Origin: Silicimonas sp.
Lineage (GTDB): Bacteria > Pseudomonadota > Alphaproteobacteria > Rhodobacterales > Rhodobacteraceae
DNA: 64,000 nucleotides
Direction: 5' to 3'
Assembly: GCA_022824525.1 (NCBI GenBank)
Contig: JAJDZT010000119.1
Span: 22,557-86,556, forward strand
The position numbers and the translations under genes were made by a program. Under the pieces are notes generated by a model. The model was not told the origin of the DNA. It saw nothing but the letters and a program-made list of their open reading frames with translations, and made no database searches. This document shows, piece by piece, positions 36,822 to 46,081 of the stretch (position 1 is its first letter; each line of letters begins with the position of its first letter).

Positions 36822-37966
36822 CAGGCTCCTCCCGCGATGCTGACAGCGCGCGAAACGGCGGTCTTCATGTCTGGTATCTGTTCAACAGGCACTTTGCGAT
36901 CCTTTAGGATCTGGTTGCCCCAATCCGCGTTTACGCCAGCAAGTCTGGAAACCACCGGTATCTTTCGGTCGCTACGCTGGTACGCAAAGGCAACGCCTTC
37001 TGCGACGGTGTCGCATACCGTCATGCCCCCACCGTGAACGTTGAGCAGTATCGCCTTTACGCGCGCGTCTTTCAGAAGAAGTTCAACGCCCTTGGCGATG
37101 TCGAAACTTGTGGCAGTCGTGCGGATGTCCATGAAGTTGGCGGGCCGACCGTTCGTGTCGATGATCATGTCGTTTGTGGCAAGGCCGAGTCCTGCACCGT
37201 TGACGATGACGCCAAGGTCGCCGTCCAGCTTCACAAAGTTGATGTTGCTTTCCTGTGCCTCTGCCTCCTCGGTGGACAGCCCCTGATCTTCCAGGATGCT
37301 CTCGAATTCGGGGTGCCGGAAAGCCGCTGATGGATCGAGCGCTATCTTGGCGTCGATTGCCATCCAGCGCCCATCTTTCGTTTTGGCGAACGGGTTGATC
37401 TCGAGAAGCGTCATGTCGTTGTCGTTGAACGCCTTGAGCGCTGCTTCGACCTGCGAGATGGCGTCTGTTTCGGAAATCCCTGCCTTTGCGAGAACGTCGG
37501 AGATATTGGTCGAGCCATCAAGGGCGGCGGAGTTCACGACGCCCTCATCCATGCGCGCCCGCTGTTCGAATTCCACCCCGCCTTGCGAAGAGGCGATAAG
37601 AAGGGGAGCGCCTGTCGATGGATCGAGCGTGAGGGCAATGAAGTGTTGGCTTTCGAGGTCTTCGGCCGCTTCGACATAGACGGTGTTTACGGTTTCTCCT
37701 TCGCGCCCGGTTTGTTCGGTGACGAGTTTCGTACCAAGCAGCTTGGCGGTCTCGTCGAATACTGATGATGGCGTTGCCGCGAATTTGATGCCGCCTGCGA
37801 GGCCACGTCCGCCCGCTGCAATCTGTGCCTTCACAACGTATTTTCTGGCGTCGATCTTGCCGCAGGCTGCCTCTGCTTCCTCAGGTGTGGTTGCGCGCCG
37901 TCCGGCGGGAACGTTCAGTCCGTATTGCGCGAGAAGTTCTTTCGATTTGTATTCGGCCAGCAGCAC
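36821..37966 (-). CDS. SucC-like ADP-forming acyl-CoA ligase beta subunit (divergent paralogue)
   Basis: This 381-residue ATP-grasp protein is related to SucC/MtkA: 'EYKSKELLAQYGLNVPAG' at the start, 'YVVKAQIAAGGRGLAGGIK' (44–61), and 'MTLLEINPF'. Two otherwise near-invariant loops differ. LDVGGGA is MDIRTTA (279–285), and NIFGGI-RCD is NVHGGGMTVCD (309–319). These loops hold the phosphate and organic acid near the active site, so succinate is unlikely to be the main substrate. It is probably the first gene of an operon driven from a promoter carrying the palindrome TGGTATACCA 31 nt upstream. Malate, oxalate or formate are candidates from context. Confidence 0.85.
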   Translation of the reverse strand: MLLAEYKSKELLAQYGLNVPAGRRATTPEEAEAACGKIDARKYVVKAQIAAGGRGLAGGIKFAATPSSVFDETAKLLGTKLVTEQTGREGETVNTVYVEAAEDLESQHFIALTLDPSTGAPLLIASSQGGVEFEQRARMDEGVVNSAALDGSTNISDVLAKAGISETDAISQVEAALKAFNDNDMTLLEINPFAKTKDGRWMAIDAKIALDPSAAFRHPEFESILEDQGLSTEEAEAQESNINFVKLDGDLGVIVNGAGLGLATNDMIIDTNGRPANFMDIRTTATSFDIAKGVELLLKDARVKAILLNVHGGGMTVCDTVAEGVAFAYQRSDRKIPVVSRLAGVNADWGNQILKDRKVPVEQIPDMKTAVSRAVSIAGGA

Positions 37967-37996
37967 GGCAGCCTCCCTCAGGATGTATCTGGTTCT

Positions 37997-38006
37997 TGGT
38001 ATACCA
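37997..38006. promoter_or_regulatory. GntR/FCD-type operator TGGTATACCA before the ligase operon
   Basis: A perfect 10-bp palindrome lies 31 nt upstream of the sucC-like start and shares the right flank CAGAG with the gntR site. FCD-type GntR proteins such as UxuR/ExuR recognise TTGGTATACCAA-like sequences. Confidence 0.65.
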
Positions 38007-38182
38007 GAGTAAAAATTAGGTCAATATGGATCATCTGTTCGCTCTGGCCGCTGCCGCGAAGACTGCGAGATGGAGTTTGGGTTGAGCCAGTTTTCTCAAT
38101 AGAATCGCGGTTTTTTGGTACGTGGAATTTCTGCGCGGCAAAATTTTCGACAAAGCATTTGCCGCGACTTGTGTATTGTGTA

Positions 38183-38192
38183 TGGTACACCA
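38183..38192. promoter_or_regulatory. GntR/FCD-type operator variant TGGTACACCA before gntR–oxc
   Basis: One base away from TGGTATACCA, followed by GAGAG as at the divergent site, and 48 nt upstream of the gntR start. It would allow autoregulation of gntR and control of oxc–frc. The two sites are 186 nt apart in the divergent promoter region, so looping is possible. Confidence 0.6.
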
Positions 38193-38239
38193 GAGAGACA
38201 GAGTCGTTACTTTTTTGCGAAAGGCAGCTGCCAAACGCT

Positions 38240-38944
38240 ATGAAGCTCAGCCCGATCAACACCAACTTCACGTTGAAAGACCACGTCTATGAGAAGCTCA
38301 AAGACGCGATCACGGGCATGGATATCTACGATGAAAATGCTGAGCTTCGGCTGGATGAGCGGTCTTTGGCAGAGCAGCTTGGGATCTCGCGAACACCTCT
38401 CCGCGAAGCCATCGCGCGCCTTGAGCGGGATGGGCTGGTAGAGGTCGTTGCGCGGAAGGGCGTTTACCTTCAGCGCAAGAGCATGGACGAGATCCTCGAG
38501 ATGATCGTGGCTTGGGCCGCATTGGAAAGCATGGCGGCGCGGCTTGCTGCGCAACGCGCGAGCGATAGCGAGATCGCGCGGCTCCGCCAGATTGCTTCGA
38601 AATACAACGATGGTGCCTTGGACAACCGGATATCCGAATATTCTGACGACAATATTCGGTTTCATCAGCACATCCTCGAGATCTCCCAATGCGCGCTCTT
38701 GAAGGACATGGCCGATGGTCTGTTCCTTCACATGCAGGCGGTGCGCCTGCGGGCGATGAATGAAGCCGACAGGGTTCAGCGCTCGGTCGTGGATCATTCG
38801 GAAATCATCGAGGCGCTTGAAGCGCGGGATGCGGATTTGGCTGAGCGCCTTGTGCGCGAGCATACACTTCGGTTGCACGAGCATGTGCGGCGAACATGGA
38901 GGCAACTGGAGCGGGACCGCGCGGCGGCCGTTGCGAATGGCTAG
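38240..38944 (+). CDS. GntR-family regulator, FadR/FCD subfamily
   Basis: The 234-residue protein has an N-terminal winged helix ([15 protein letters not shown]...[43 protein letters not shown], residues about 10–75) and an FCD ligand domain with the metal-binding Asp/His set ('[14 protein letters not shown]', '[24 protein letters not shown]'). FCD regulators respond to organic acids. It precedes oxc by 29 nt and faces the ligase operon, and matching palindromes precede both plus sgaA. It is probably a repressor of oxalate/glyoxylate genes. A longer in-frame reading upstream has no family similarity. Confidence 0.9.
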   Translation: MKLSPINTNFTLKDHVYEKLKDAITGMDIYDENAELRLDERSLAEQLGISRTPLREAIARLERDGLVEVVARKGVYLQRKSMDEILEMIVAWAALESMAARLAAQRASDSEIARLRQIASKYNDGALDNRISEYSDDNIRFHQHILEISQCALLKDMADGLFLHMQAVRLRAMNEADRVQRSVVDHSEIIEALEARDADLAERLVREHTLRLHEHVRRTWRQLERDRAAAVANG

Positions 38945-38973
38945 GCGCTGACGGTGCCTGCTGGGAGGGAATG

Positions 38974-40746
38974 ATGGGAATTGCCGAAACACAAGCTGAC
39001 CTTATGGCGAGGGCCGAGTCCGCGCCGGAAACGCTCACCGATGGGTTTCATCTGCTGATCGACGCTTTGAAGCTTAACGGCGTCGAGACGATCTATAACG
39101 TTCCGGGCATTCCGATTACGGACCTCGGTCGCTATGCGCAGGCGCAGGGGCTGAGGGTGATTTCGTTCCGGCATGAGCAGCACGCAGGGTATGCGGCCGC
39201 TGCCGCCGGGTTCCTGACGAAGAAGCCGGGCGTTTGCATGACGGTTTCGGCGCCGGGGTTCCTTAACGGGCTGACTGCCTTGGCGCATGCCACAACGAAT
39301 TGCTGGCCGATGATCCTGATTTCCGGTTCCTCAGAGCGGGAAGTCGTGGACCTGCAGCGTGGCGACTACGAAGAGATGGACCAACTGGCAATTGCGCGTC
39401 CACATGCGAAGGCCGCGTATCGAATCCTGCATGCAGAGGATATCGGGCTGGGTGTGGCGCGTGCCGTTCGCGCTGCGCTGACGGGCCGTCCGGGAGGCGT
39501 GTATCTTGATGTGCCCGGCGCCTTGCTTGGGCAGGTCATGGATGCGGTGGAAGGTCAGAAATCACTGATTGAAGTCGTTGATCCGAACCCGAAGAGCGTA
39601 CCGGCTCCGGAAGCGATTTCGCGGGCGGTCGATGTGCTGAAGTCCGCAGAGAAGCCGCTGATCATCATTGGCAAGGGTGCAGCTTACGCCCAATGCGATG
39701 ACACCGTCCGGGAATTGGTTGAAACGTTGGGTTTCCCGTATCTGCCGATGTCGATGGCGAAAGGTCTGTTGCCGGATACGCACCCGCAATGTGCTTCCGC
39801 GGCGCGATCGCTGGTTCTGAAGGAAAGCGATTGCGTCTTCCTTATCGGTGCGCGCCTGAACTGGCTTCTTAGCCACGGTGAGGGCAAGGCCTGGGGTGAG
39901 AAGGGAACCAAGAAATTCGTCCAAATCGACATCGAGCCGACTGAGATGGACTCGAACCAGAAGATTTCCGCGCCGCTTATCGGCGACATCGAAAGCTGCG
40001 CTGGTGCACTATTGGAGGCCATCGGGTCGGATTGGCAAAAACCGTCTGAGGAATGGACCGGGGCTGTCTCCGCCAAGGTGAAGGCGAATGTAGAGCGCAT
40101 GGCGCCAAAGCTGCGCAACAACAATTCGCCGATGGACTATCAGGGCTCGCTTGGTGTTCTGAAAGAGCTTATCGCCGAGAACCCGGACGTTGTGCTCGTG
40201 AACGAGGGTGCAAATGCACTGGATCAGGCGCGGTCGATCATCGACATCCACAAGCCTCGGAAGCGGCTGGATGTGGGCACTTGGGGCATCATGGGGATCG
40301 GCATGGGCTCCGCGGTCGCGGCGGCCATTGAGACGGGCAATCAGGTGTTGGCCGTCGAAGGTGACAGCGCTTTCGGATTCTGCGGCATGGAGATCGAAAC
40401 GGTCTGCCGGTACAACCTGCCGGTTTGCATCGTGATCATGAACAACAATGGCATCTATCGAGGCGATGGCGAGAACTGGGGTGGCGGTGACGACCCGTCC
40501 ACCACTGTCTTTGTGAAAGATGCACGCTATGATCTCATGATGCAGGCGTTTGGAGGGGTCGGCGTGCATGTCGATAATCCAGACGCGTTGCGCGCGGCGG
40601 TGAAGGATGCTTTTGCCAGTGGGAAGCCAACGCTCATCAACGCCGTGATCGCCGAAGATGCCGGGCGCGAAAGCGGCAATATCGGTAATCTGAACCCAAG
40701 TTCCGTGGTCGCGCAGGCGCGCTATCCACAAGCGAAAAAAGTATAG
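38974..40746 (+). CDS. oxc: Oxalyl-CoA decarboxylase
   Basis: The 590-residue ThDP enzyme converts oxalyl-CoA to formyl-CoA and CO2. The ThDP/Mg site [20 protein letters not shown] (about 463–482) and MNNNGIYRG match oxalyl-CoA decarboxylase closely, as does the C-terminal lid [10 protein letters not shown] (about 565). The active-site Tyr region is present in the N-terminal '[20 protein letters not shown]' and in [21 protein letters not shown] 38974 was chosen over ATG 38971 for spacing from GGGAGGG. It sits 13 nt before frc, the usual partner order. A reverse or lyase activity with aldehydes (2-hydroxyacyl-CoA lyase) is known for some members. Confidence 0.96.
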   Translation: MGIAETQADLMARAESAPETLTDGFHLLIDALKLNGVETIYNVPGIPITDLGRYAQAQGLRVISFRHEQHAGYAAAAAGFLTKKPGVCMTVSAPGFLNGLTALAHATTNCWPMILISGSSEREVVDLQRGDYEEMDQLAIARPHAKAAYRILHAEDIGLGVARAVRAALTGRPGGVYLDVPGALLGQVMDAVEGQKSLIEVVDPNPKSVPAPEAISRAVDVLKSAEKPLIIIGKGAAYAQCDDTVRELVETLGFPYLPMSMAKGLLPDTHPQCASAARSLVLKESDCVFLIGARLNWLLSHGEGKAWGEKGTKKFVQIDIEPTEMDSNQKISAPLIGDIESCAGALLEAIGSDWQKPSEEWTGAVSAKVKANVERMAPKLRNNNSPMDYQGSLGVLKELIAENPDVVLVNEGANALDQARSIIDIHKPRKRLDVGTWGIMGIGMGSAVAAAIETGNQVLAVEGDSAFGFCGMEIETVCRYNLPVCIVIMNNNGIYRGDGENWGGGDDPSTTVFVKDARYDLMMQAFGGVGVHVDNPDALRAAVKDAFASGKPTLINAVIAEDAGRESGNIGNLNPSSVVAQARYPQAKKV

Positions 40747-40759
40747 AGGACAGCGGCTT

Positions 40760-42034
40760 ATGAAAGCTCTCGAAGGCGTTAAAGTTCTGGATTTCACCCA
40801 TGTTCAGTCGGGGCCGACCTGCACTCAGTTGCTGGCATGGTTCGGCGCGGATGTGATCAAGGTCGAGCGTCCCGGTGTGGGGGACGCGACGCGCAAACAG
40901 CTCGTGGATGTGCCGGGGGCCGATAGCCTCTATTTCACGATGCTCAACCACAACAAGCGCTCGATCGAGCTGAACTCGAAGAACGAGACCGGCAAGCAGG
41001 TGCTGACTCGGCTGATCGAGGAATGCGACGTGATGGTCGAGAACTTCGCGCCCGGCGCGCTTGACCGGATGGGCTTCACCTGGGAACGCATCCAGGAGAT
41101 CAACCCGCGCATGATCCTCGCCTCGATCAAGGGTTTTGGCCCCGGCAAATACGAGGACTGCAAAGTCTACGAGAATGTCGCGCAATGTGCTGGTGGCGCT
41201 GCGTCGACGACCGGGTTCCGGGATGGGCCACCACTGGTGACTGGCGCGCAGATCGGCGACTCGGGCACCGGGCTTCATCTATGTCTCGGCATCGTGACCG
41301 CGCTTTATCACCGCGAGAAATCCGGGCGCGGACAGAAGGTCTCCGCCGCAATGCAGGATGGCGTTCTGAACCTGACCCGTGTGAAGCTTCGCGACCAGCA
41401 GCGTCTCGCTGCCGGTCCGCTCAAGGAATACAGCCAGTTCGGCGAAGGCGTGCCCTTCGGTGATGCAACACCGCGCGCGGGCAACGACTCGGGTGGCGGT
41501 CAGCCGGGCCGCATTCTGAAATGCAAAGGCTGGGAGACCGACCCCAACGCCTACACCTATTTCATAACTCAGGCAGCCGTTTGGGAGAATGTCTGCGACG
41601 TGATTGGCAAGCCCGAATGGAAAGAGGCAGAGGGTTACAAGACCCCGCCTGAACGGCTCGACAAGTTGAACGAGATTTTCGAGGCGATCGAACAATGGAC
41701 GATGACCAAGACCAAGTTCGAGGTGATGGACATCTGTAACCCGCTGAACATCCCCGTCGGTCCGATCCTGTCGACCAAAGAGTTGATGGAAGACGAAGGC
41801 TTGCGTGCGACGGGAACTATCGTTGAGTGCGATCATCCGGAGCGGGGGCGCTATGTCTCGGTCGGGTGTCCGATCAAGCTTTCGGATTCGCCGGTCGACG
41901 TGGAGCGGTCGCCGCTTCTGGGTGAGCATACAGTTGAGATCCTGACAGAGGTTCTTGGCTACGGCGGCGAAGATCTGAAGCAGGTAATCGACAGCGGCGC
42001 TGTGGGTGAACCCAAGGCAATGGCTGCCGAATGA
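40760..42034 (+). CDS. frc: Formyl-CoA:oxalate CoA-transferase
   Basis: The 424-residue class III CoA-transferase is very close to Frc of oxalate degraders: [53 protein letters not shown], then QIGDSGTG with the catalytic Asp, [19 protein letters not shown] and [15 protein letters not shown]. It moves CoA from formyl-CoA to oxalate, giving formate and oxalyl-CoA for Oxc. GAGGACAGCGGCTT precedes the ATG. The pair forms a cycle that needs a priming CoA thioester; the nearby ligase may supply it. Confidence 0.96.
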   Translation: MKALEGVKVLDFTHVQSGPTCTQLLAWFGADVIKVERPGVGDATRKQLVDVPGADSLYFTMLNHNKRSIELNSKNETGKQVLTRLIEECDVMVENFAPGALDRMGFTWERIQEINPRMILASIKGFGPGKYEDCKVYENVAQCAGGAASTTGFRDGPPLVTGAQIGDSGTGLHLCLGIVTALYHREKSGRGQKVSAAMQDGVLNLTRVKLRDQQRLAAGPLKEYSQFGEGVPFGDATPRAGNDSGGGQPGRILKCKGWETDPNAYTYFITQAAVWENVCDVIGKPEWKEAEGYKTPPERLDKLNEIFEAIEQWTMTKTKFEVMDICNPLNIPVGPILSTKELMEDEGLRATGTIVECDHPERGRYVSVGCPIKLSDSPVDVERSPLLGEHTVEILTEVLGYGGEDLKQVIDSGAVGEPKAMAAE

Positions 42035-42037
42035 TCG

Positions 42038-42526
42038 ATGGCATCCGAAACACTCAGGATACCCTATCGGCTCAAGGCGTGGGCCATGATAGCCGTGGCT
42101 GTGCTGTTCGGGTTTGCCGCGAAGTTTTGGTGGGGGGTATTACACGTATCCGATTTCGTGACACCGGTGGACATCTTCGGCATCAGCGTTCCGGGGTCAG
42201 TCGTGAAACTCTTGTTTTGGGCGATATTCCTGTTTCTGGTATGCCTGACTGTTGTGGGCGTCGTCGGAACTGTGCGCTCGTTCCAGGCACCCTCATACGT
42301 CGTCATCGACGGGTCAACGATCACCGCGCCGCGGCGACCAATCTCGCGGCAAACGGTAACGGTCCCGCTCAACGACATCAGCCGCATGCAGGTCACATCC
42401 TATCGCGGCACAACAACACTGGCGCTCGATCATTCGAACGGGCGTTTGGTCATTGACCAAAGATCGCTCGCAAAGGGCGTGAAAGCGGAAGACATCGTTC
42501 AGGCGATAGAAAAGCGCCGGGCGTAG
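42038..42526 (+). CDS. Two-helix membrane protein with PH-like C-terminal domain, in oxalate operon
   Basis: The 162-residue product has two hydrophobic helices (about 14–28 and 54–78), then a cytosolic beta-rich part 'SYVVIDGSTITAPRRPISRQTVTVPLNDISRMQVTSYRG' resembling the PH-like fold of DUF304-type proteins. Its ATG is 3 nt after the frc stop, so it must be co-translated. The function is unknown. The strict position between frc and the formyltransferase-like gene suggests it belongs to the pathway or to its membrane organisation. I do not recognise a named family. Confidence 0.6.
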   Translation: MASETLRIPYRLKAWAMIAVAVLFGFAAKFWWGVLHVSDFVTPVDIFGISVPGSVVKLLFWAIFLFLVCLTVVGVVGTVRSFQAPSYVVIDGSTITAPRRPISRQTVTVPLNDISRMQVTSYRGTTTLALDHSNGRLVIDQRSLAKGVKAEDIVQAIEKRRA

Positions 42527-42549
42527 AACGAAAAATGGGAGGGGGGCCA

Positions 42550-43467
42550 ATGCGCCTCATCGTGATGGGTCAACAGGCGTTCGGAAAGGACGTTTTGGCC
42601 AAGTTAATCGATACCGGAACCGACGAGGTCGTGGCCGTTTATTGCGAGCCCGACCGTGACGGCAAACCCGTCGATCCGATTAAGGAATTCGCGCTTGAGC
42701 AGGGTCTGCCGGTCGAGCAGCCCGCCAATTTCGATGATCCTGCGGCCCTTGAGACACTGAAGAGCTTCAATGCCGATCTGATGGTCATGGCGTTCGTGAA
42801 TGTCTTCGTGCCGGAAGCTGCGCGGGACGCTCCAACCCATGGTTCGATCTGTTTCCATCCTTCGCTTCTGCCAAAGTACCGCGGGCCGAGCGCGGTGAAC
42901 TGGCCCATCATCATGGGAGACACGACCTCCGGGTTTTCGTGGTTCTATCCCACCGATGGGCTCGATGAAGGCGATTCGCTTTTACAGTGGGAATGTGAGA
43001 TTGGGCCCGATGACACGGTGATCGATCTCTATTTCAAGAAGATCTATCCGCCTGCCGTGAACAGTGTTTTGCAGGTTTGTGACCTCTTCCGCGATGGCAA
43101 TCCGCCGCGCATCGTGCCGGACGAGGCGGATGCCAGCTACGAACGGCGCTGCACCGCTCGGCACTCGAAGGTCAACTGGCACGCGCCGGTTGCGCAGGCC
43201 TACAACCTTATCCGGGGTACCAATCCGGCACCCGGTGCATGGACAACTTACAAAGGATCCAAGCTTGGGATCTTCGACGCCGCGCGTGTTCCAGGCGACG
43301 GGATCTCAGGACGTATCCGGGCGATCAATGAGGACGGAATTGAGGTGCAATCCATCGGCGGTCGCATTCTGGTGAAACGTGTACGCCCCGAAGGTGGCGG
43401 CAAAGTCTCTGCGGCAGAGTGGGCGGCCGAGGTCGGCCTATCTGTCGGTGATGAGTTTGACAGCTGA
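42550..43467 (+). CDS. Formyltransferase related to the N-terminal domain of 10-formyl-THF dehydrogenase/hydrolase
   Basis: This 305-residue protein resembles not Fmt but the hydrolase/formyltransferase domain of ALDH1L1: HGSICFHPSLLPKYRGPSAV (97–116), NWPIIMGDTTSGFSWFYPTD and GLDEGDSLLQ. The catalytic His (His103) and Asp (Asp139) are present, while the Asn of Fmt is replaced by Cys (residue 101). An OB-like C-terminal half follows ('IRGTNPAPGAWTTYKGSKLGIFDAARV'), and there is no aldehyde dehydrogenase domain. The expected chemistry involves 10-formyl-THF. Inside an oxc–frc operon it could pass formyl between formyl-CoA and THF, or hydrolyse excess 10-formyl-THF. GGGAGGGG precedes ATG 42550. 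Confidence 0.82.
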   Translation: MRLIVMGQQAFGKDVLAKLIDTGTDEVVAVYCEPDRDGKPVDPIKEFALEQGLPVEQPANFDDPAALETLKSFNADLMVMAFVNVFVPEAARDAPTHGSICFHPSLLPKYRGPSAVNWPIIMGDTTSGFSWFYPTDGLDEGDSLLQWECEIGPDDTVIDLYFKKIYPPAVNSVLQVCDLFRDGNPPRIVPDEADASYERRCTARHSKVNWHAPVAQAYNLIRGTNPAPGAWTTYKGSKLGIFDAARVPGDGISGRIRAINEDGIEVQSIGGRILVKRVRPEGGGKVSAAEWAAEVGLSVGDEFDS

Positions 43468-43478
43468 AGGATGACAGG

Positions 43479-44345
43479 GTGCCACTGACCAGACTTCATA
43501 CCATCATGCTCCCCGTCCGAGGCGACGGAAAAGGCGACAACGTACTGGCGCATGCCGCGTCCCTTGCACGCCGCTTCGGCGCCCGGGTTCGGGTTGTCCA
43601 CTGCAACCCGAGAACCAGCGATGTTCTGTCTTATGGCGTTGTGATTCCAAAGGTGGTCCGTCGTCAGATCGAAGAAGCGATGTCTTCGAATGCAGCTGTC
43701 ACGGAAGCTGAACTTCTTAAGGAATTTCGGGAGCTTGCGGCAAAATTCGGACTCGCCGAAGAGGATCACAACTCTGGAAGCGCGACGGCAAGGTTCATTG
43801 AGTTCGAAGGCAAGCAGATCGACGCGGTTCGCACCCACGGGCGCCTAGCGGACCTTATCTGCGTGCCGCAACCTGATCCGAAACTGAACCTTGGATTCAA
43901 TACGCTGAAGTCCGCTCTGTTTTCTTCCGGGCGTCCGGTCATGATGTGTCCGGAGCAGGAAACTGTCTCGGATGGGTTTGCGGATCATGTCGCCATCGGT
44001 TGGAATGGTTCGCTCGAGGCGACGCGGGCCGTAGCCATGGCATTGCCGCTCATTGCCTCTGCGAAGTCTGTAACGATCTTGTCGGGTGGCAGCGATGATC
44101 AAGTACCGTCCCCGGACGACTTGCAGAGATATCTCGAACTGAAAGAGGTGTCGGCGGCGGTTCGCACTTTTGACGCCGGAAGAGGTCAGGTCGGCGAGAA
44201 GCTACTGGAAGAAGCGAAGTCTTCTGGCGCCGGTACGCTGATCATGGGCGCTTATCACGAAAGTTATGAAAGAGAGTCGCTTTTCGGTGGTAACTCTCAG
44301 GCAGTTGTCCATCAGGCGGACATCCCTGTGGTCATGGTACACTGA
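43479..44345 (+). CDS. Tandem universal-stress-protein domain protein
   Basis: The 288-residue protein has two Usp-like halves. The first (IMLPVRGDGKGDNVLAHAASLA) lacks the ATP-binding glycine set. The second (VAIGWNGSLEATRAVAMALPLI...GAGTLIMGAYHESYERESLFGGNSQAV) is better kept, with the G-x2-G-x9-G(S/T)-type end. It starts at GTG 43479 with AAGGA upstream, 11 nt after the formyltransferase gene. It probably has a regulatory or nucleotide-sensing role tied to the operon; no enzymatic claim can be made. Confidence 0.8.
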   Translation: MPLTRLHTIMLPVRGDGKGDNVLAHAASLARRFGARVRVVHCNPRTSDVLSYGVVIPKVVRRQIEEAMSSNAAVTEAELLKEFRELAAKFGLAEEDHNSGSATARFIEFEGKQIDAVRTHGRLADLICVPQPDPKLNLGFNTLKSALFSSGRPVMMCPEQETVSDGFADHVAIGWNGSLEATRAVAMALPLIASAKSVTILSGGSDDQVPSPDDLQRYLELKEVSAAVRTFDAGRGQVGEKLLEEAKSSGAGTLIMGAYHESYERESLFGGNSQAVVHQADIPVVMVH

Positions 44346-44360
44346 GGCATACAAGTAGGA

Positions 44361-44400
44361 AATATTATTGCGCATAAGAACAGCTAAGTTAAATAATATT
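44361..44400. promoter_or_regulatory. AT-rich inverted repeat upstream of tctC
   Basis: AATATTATT (44361–44369) and AATAATATT (44392–44400) are exact complements separated by 22 nt, in the 118-nt gap between usp and tctC. It could be an operator for the transporter promoter or a weak hairpin. No factor can be named. Confidence 0.4.
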
Positions 44401-44463
44401 GCTAGTAGCACACAGAAGGCTACTGTCGGGCACACAAAACTAATCCAACTAGGGAGACTTTAG

Positions 44464-45447
44464 ATGAGATTTGTGAAAACTGTGACGGTAAGTGCTCTGG
44501 CGCTTGCGATTTCGGCCCCGGCCGCTTTCGCGGAATGGCAGCCACGCAAACCAGTTGAGTTTATCATCATGGCCGGGACCGGCGGCGGCGCTGACCAGAT
44601 CGCACGCCTGCTTCAGGGTTTGATCGAAAAGAAAGACCTGAGCCCGCGGCCGTTCATTCCGATCAACAAGCCCGGCGGTTCTGGCGCAGAAGCGCTTCGT
44701 TACCTTCAGGACAAGGCTGGTGACGATCACACCGTGATGATGACGCTGAACAGCTTCTACACCACACCGATCATCCAGGAAGACCTTGGTGTCGACGTGA
44801 CCGAGTTCACGCCGATCGGCCTGATGGCGATGGATACGTTCCTTCTTTGGGTCCACACGGACCGCGAGGACATCACCGATCTCGACAGCTATGTCGCTGC
44901 CGTGAAGGGCGCGGGACTTGACTGGAAAGTCGGCGGAACGGGCTCTGGCCAGGAAGACAGCGTGCTGACGGCGATGATGGAGGCTGCGTTCGACTATGAC
45001 GTGACCTACATTCCGTTCCCCGGCGGCGGCACGGTTGCCAAGAACCTGATCGGCAACCAGATCGACTCGACCGTCAACAACCCGGCCGAGCAGATGGAGT
45101 TCTATCGTGCCGGCAGCTCGAAGCCGCTTGTTCAGTTCACTGGCGAACGCATGGCTGCTTTCCCGGACACACCAACTGCAAAGGAACTCGGAGTTGACAT
45201 CGAGTACTACATGCAGCGTTCGGTCAACGGTCCTCCGGGCATGAGTGAAGAGGCTGTCGTCTGGTACACGAACCTGTTCAACGAGCTGTTCAACAGCCAG
45301 GAATGGCAGGACTTCTGCACTTCGGACGGTCTGACTTGTGACAACTTCCTCAACGGAGCCGATCTTGCGTCGTTCCACGCAACGCAGGTGGAAGCGCACA
45401 AGAAGCTGATCGAACAGGTTGGCGCAGAAGCGATCACCGGCGAATAA
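44464..45447 (+). CDS. tctC: Tripartite tricarboxylate transporter binding protein (TctC family)
   Basis: The 327-residue periplasmic protein has a signal peptide (MRFVKTVTVSALALAISAPAAFA). Family motifs are 'PRKPVEFIIMAGTGGGADQIARLLQGLIEKK', 'FIPINKPGGSGAEALRYLQ' and 'GGGTVAKNLIGNQIDSTVNNPAEQM'. TctC proteins bind organic acids or aromatic acids for the TctAB permease. GGGAGACTTTAG precedes the ATG. Being in the oxalate region, a C2–C6 carboxylate is a fair guess. A strong hairpin follows the gene. Confidence 0.92.
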   Translation: MRFVKTVTVSALALAISAPAAFAEWQPRKPVEFIIMAGTGGGADQIARLLQGLIEKKDLSPRPFIPINKPGGSGAEALRYLQDKAGDDHTVMMTLNSFYTTPIIQEDLGVDVTEFTPIGLMAMDTFLLWVHTDREDITDLDSYVAAVKGAGLDWKVGGTGSGQEDSVLTAMMEAAFDYDVTYIPFPGGGTVAKNLIGNQIDSTVNNPAEQMEFYRAGSSKPLVQFTGERMAAFPDTPTAKELGVDIEYYMQRSVNGPPGMSEEAVVWYTNLFNELFNSQEWQDFCTSDGLTCDNFLNGADLASFHATQVEAHKKLIEQVGAEAITGE

Positions 45448-45454
45448 TTCGCCT

Positions 45455-45484
45455 TTGGGCGGGGCACTGGGTGGCCCCGCCCAA
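45455..45484 (+). other. Intercistronic hairpin between tctC and tctB
   Basis: TTGGGCGGGGC (45455–45465) pairs perfectly with GCCCCGCCCAA (45474–45484) around an 8-nt loop. No T-run follows, so it is more likely a 3'-end stabiliser that raises tctC message over tctBA than a full terminator. Confidence 0.65.
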
Positions 45485-45544
45485 GCAACAAAAATTCTCT
45501 AATAATTTCAACAGGCTTAAACGAAGCAGGCAGGAGGGGTGCGC

Positions 45545-46069
45545 ATGACGGTTCGAACGGCAGAGTTGCTGATGGGGTTTGCGACCTTATTGGTCTCGCT
45601 TGGATTGATGTGGAATGTCTATTCCGACGGCCTCCGGATCGGCTGGGTCGAGGGAAGGGGACCGGGTGCGGGCATGTGGCCGTTCTGGTTGTCGCTTGGC
45701 ATGGCTCTGGCCTCCGTCGCCACGATAATTCGCTGGTTCCAGGGTAAGACACCGGAAAGCCGTTCGACCGAGCCGTACATCGCACCGGAAACGCTGTTTC
45801 TTGTCACGGTTTCCGCGCTGTCGATCCTGGTTCTGCTCGTTTTGATGAACATCATCGGCACGTATCTGTCGCTGATGATTTTCATGTTCTTTTACGTCCG
45901 GTTTCTTGGCCAGCACACCTGGGGCATGACGATGGCGTTCGTGCTGGGCGCACCGATATTCGTCTATCTGCTGTTCGAGGTTGCCCTGACCAAATACCTG
46001 CCCAAGGGGTGGCCGATCTTCGAGGAAGGTTTCCTCTGGATCGACAACTTCCGCTGGGAATACTTCTGA
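45545..46069 (+). CDS. tctB: TTT transporter small permease (TctB family)
   Basis: The 174-residue protein has four hydrophobic helices and the TctB features 'WVEGRGPGAGMWPFWLSLGMALASV' and 'IIGTYLSLMIFMFFYVRFLG', ending in a cytosolic 'FRWEYF'. Known TctB proteins stabilise the large permease. AGGAGGGG lies 5 nt before ATG 45545; a GTG two codons earlier is less likely. Confidence 0.85.
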   Translation: MTVRTAELLMGFATLLVSLGLMWNVYSDGLRIGWVEGRGPGAGMWPFWLSLGMALASVATIIRWFQGKTPESRSTEPYIAPETLFLVTVSALSILVLLVLMNIIGTYLSLMIFMFFYVRFLGQHTWGMTMAFVLGAPIFVYLLFEVALTKYLPKGWPIFEEGFLWIDNFRWEYF

Positions 46070-46081
46070 GGAGCCGGGGTC

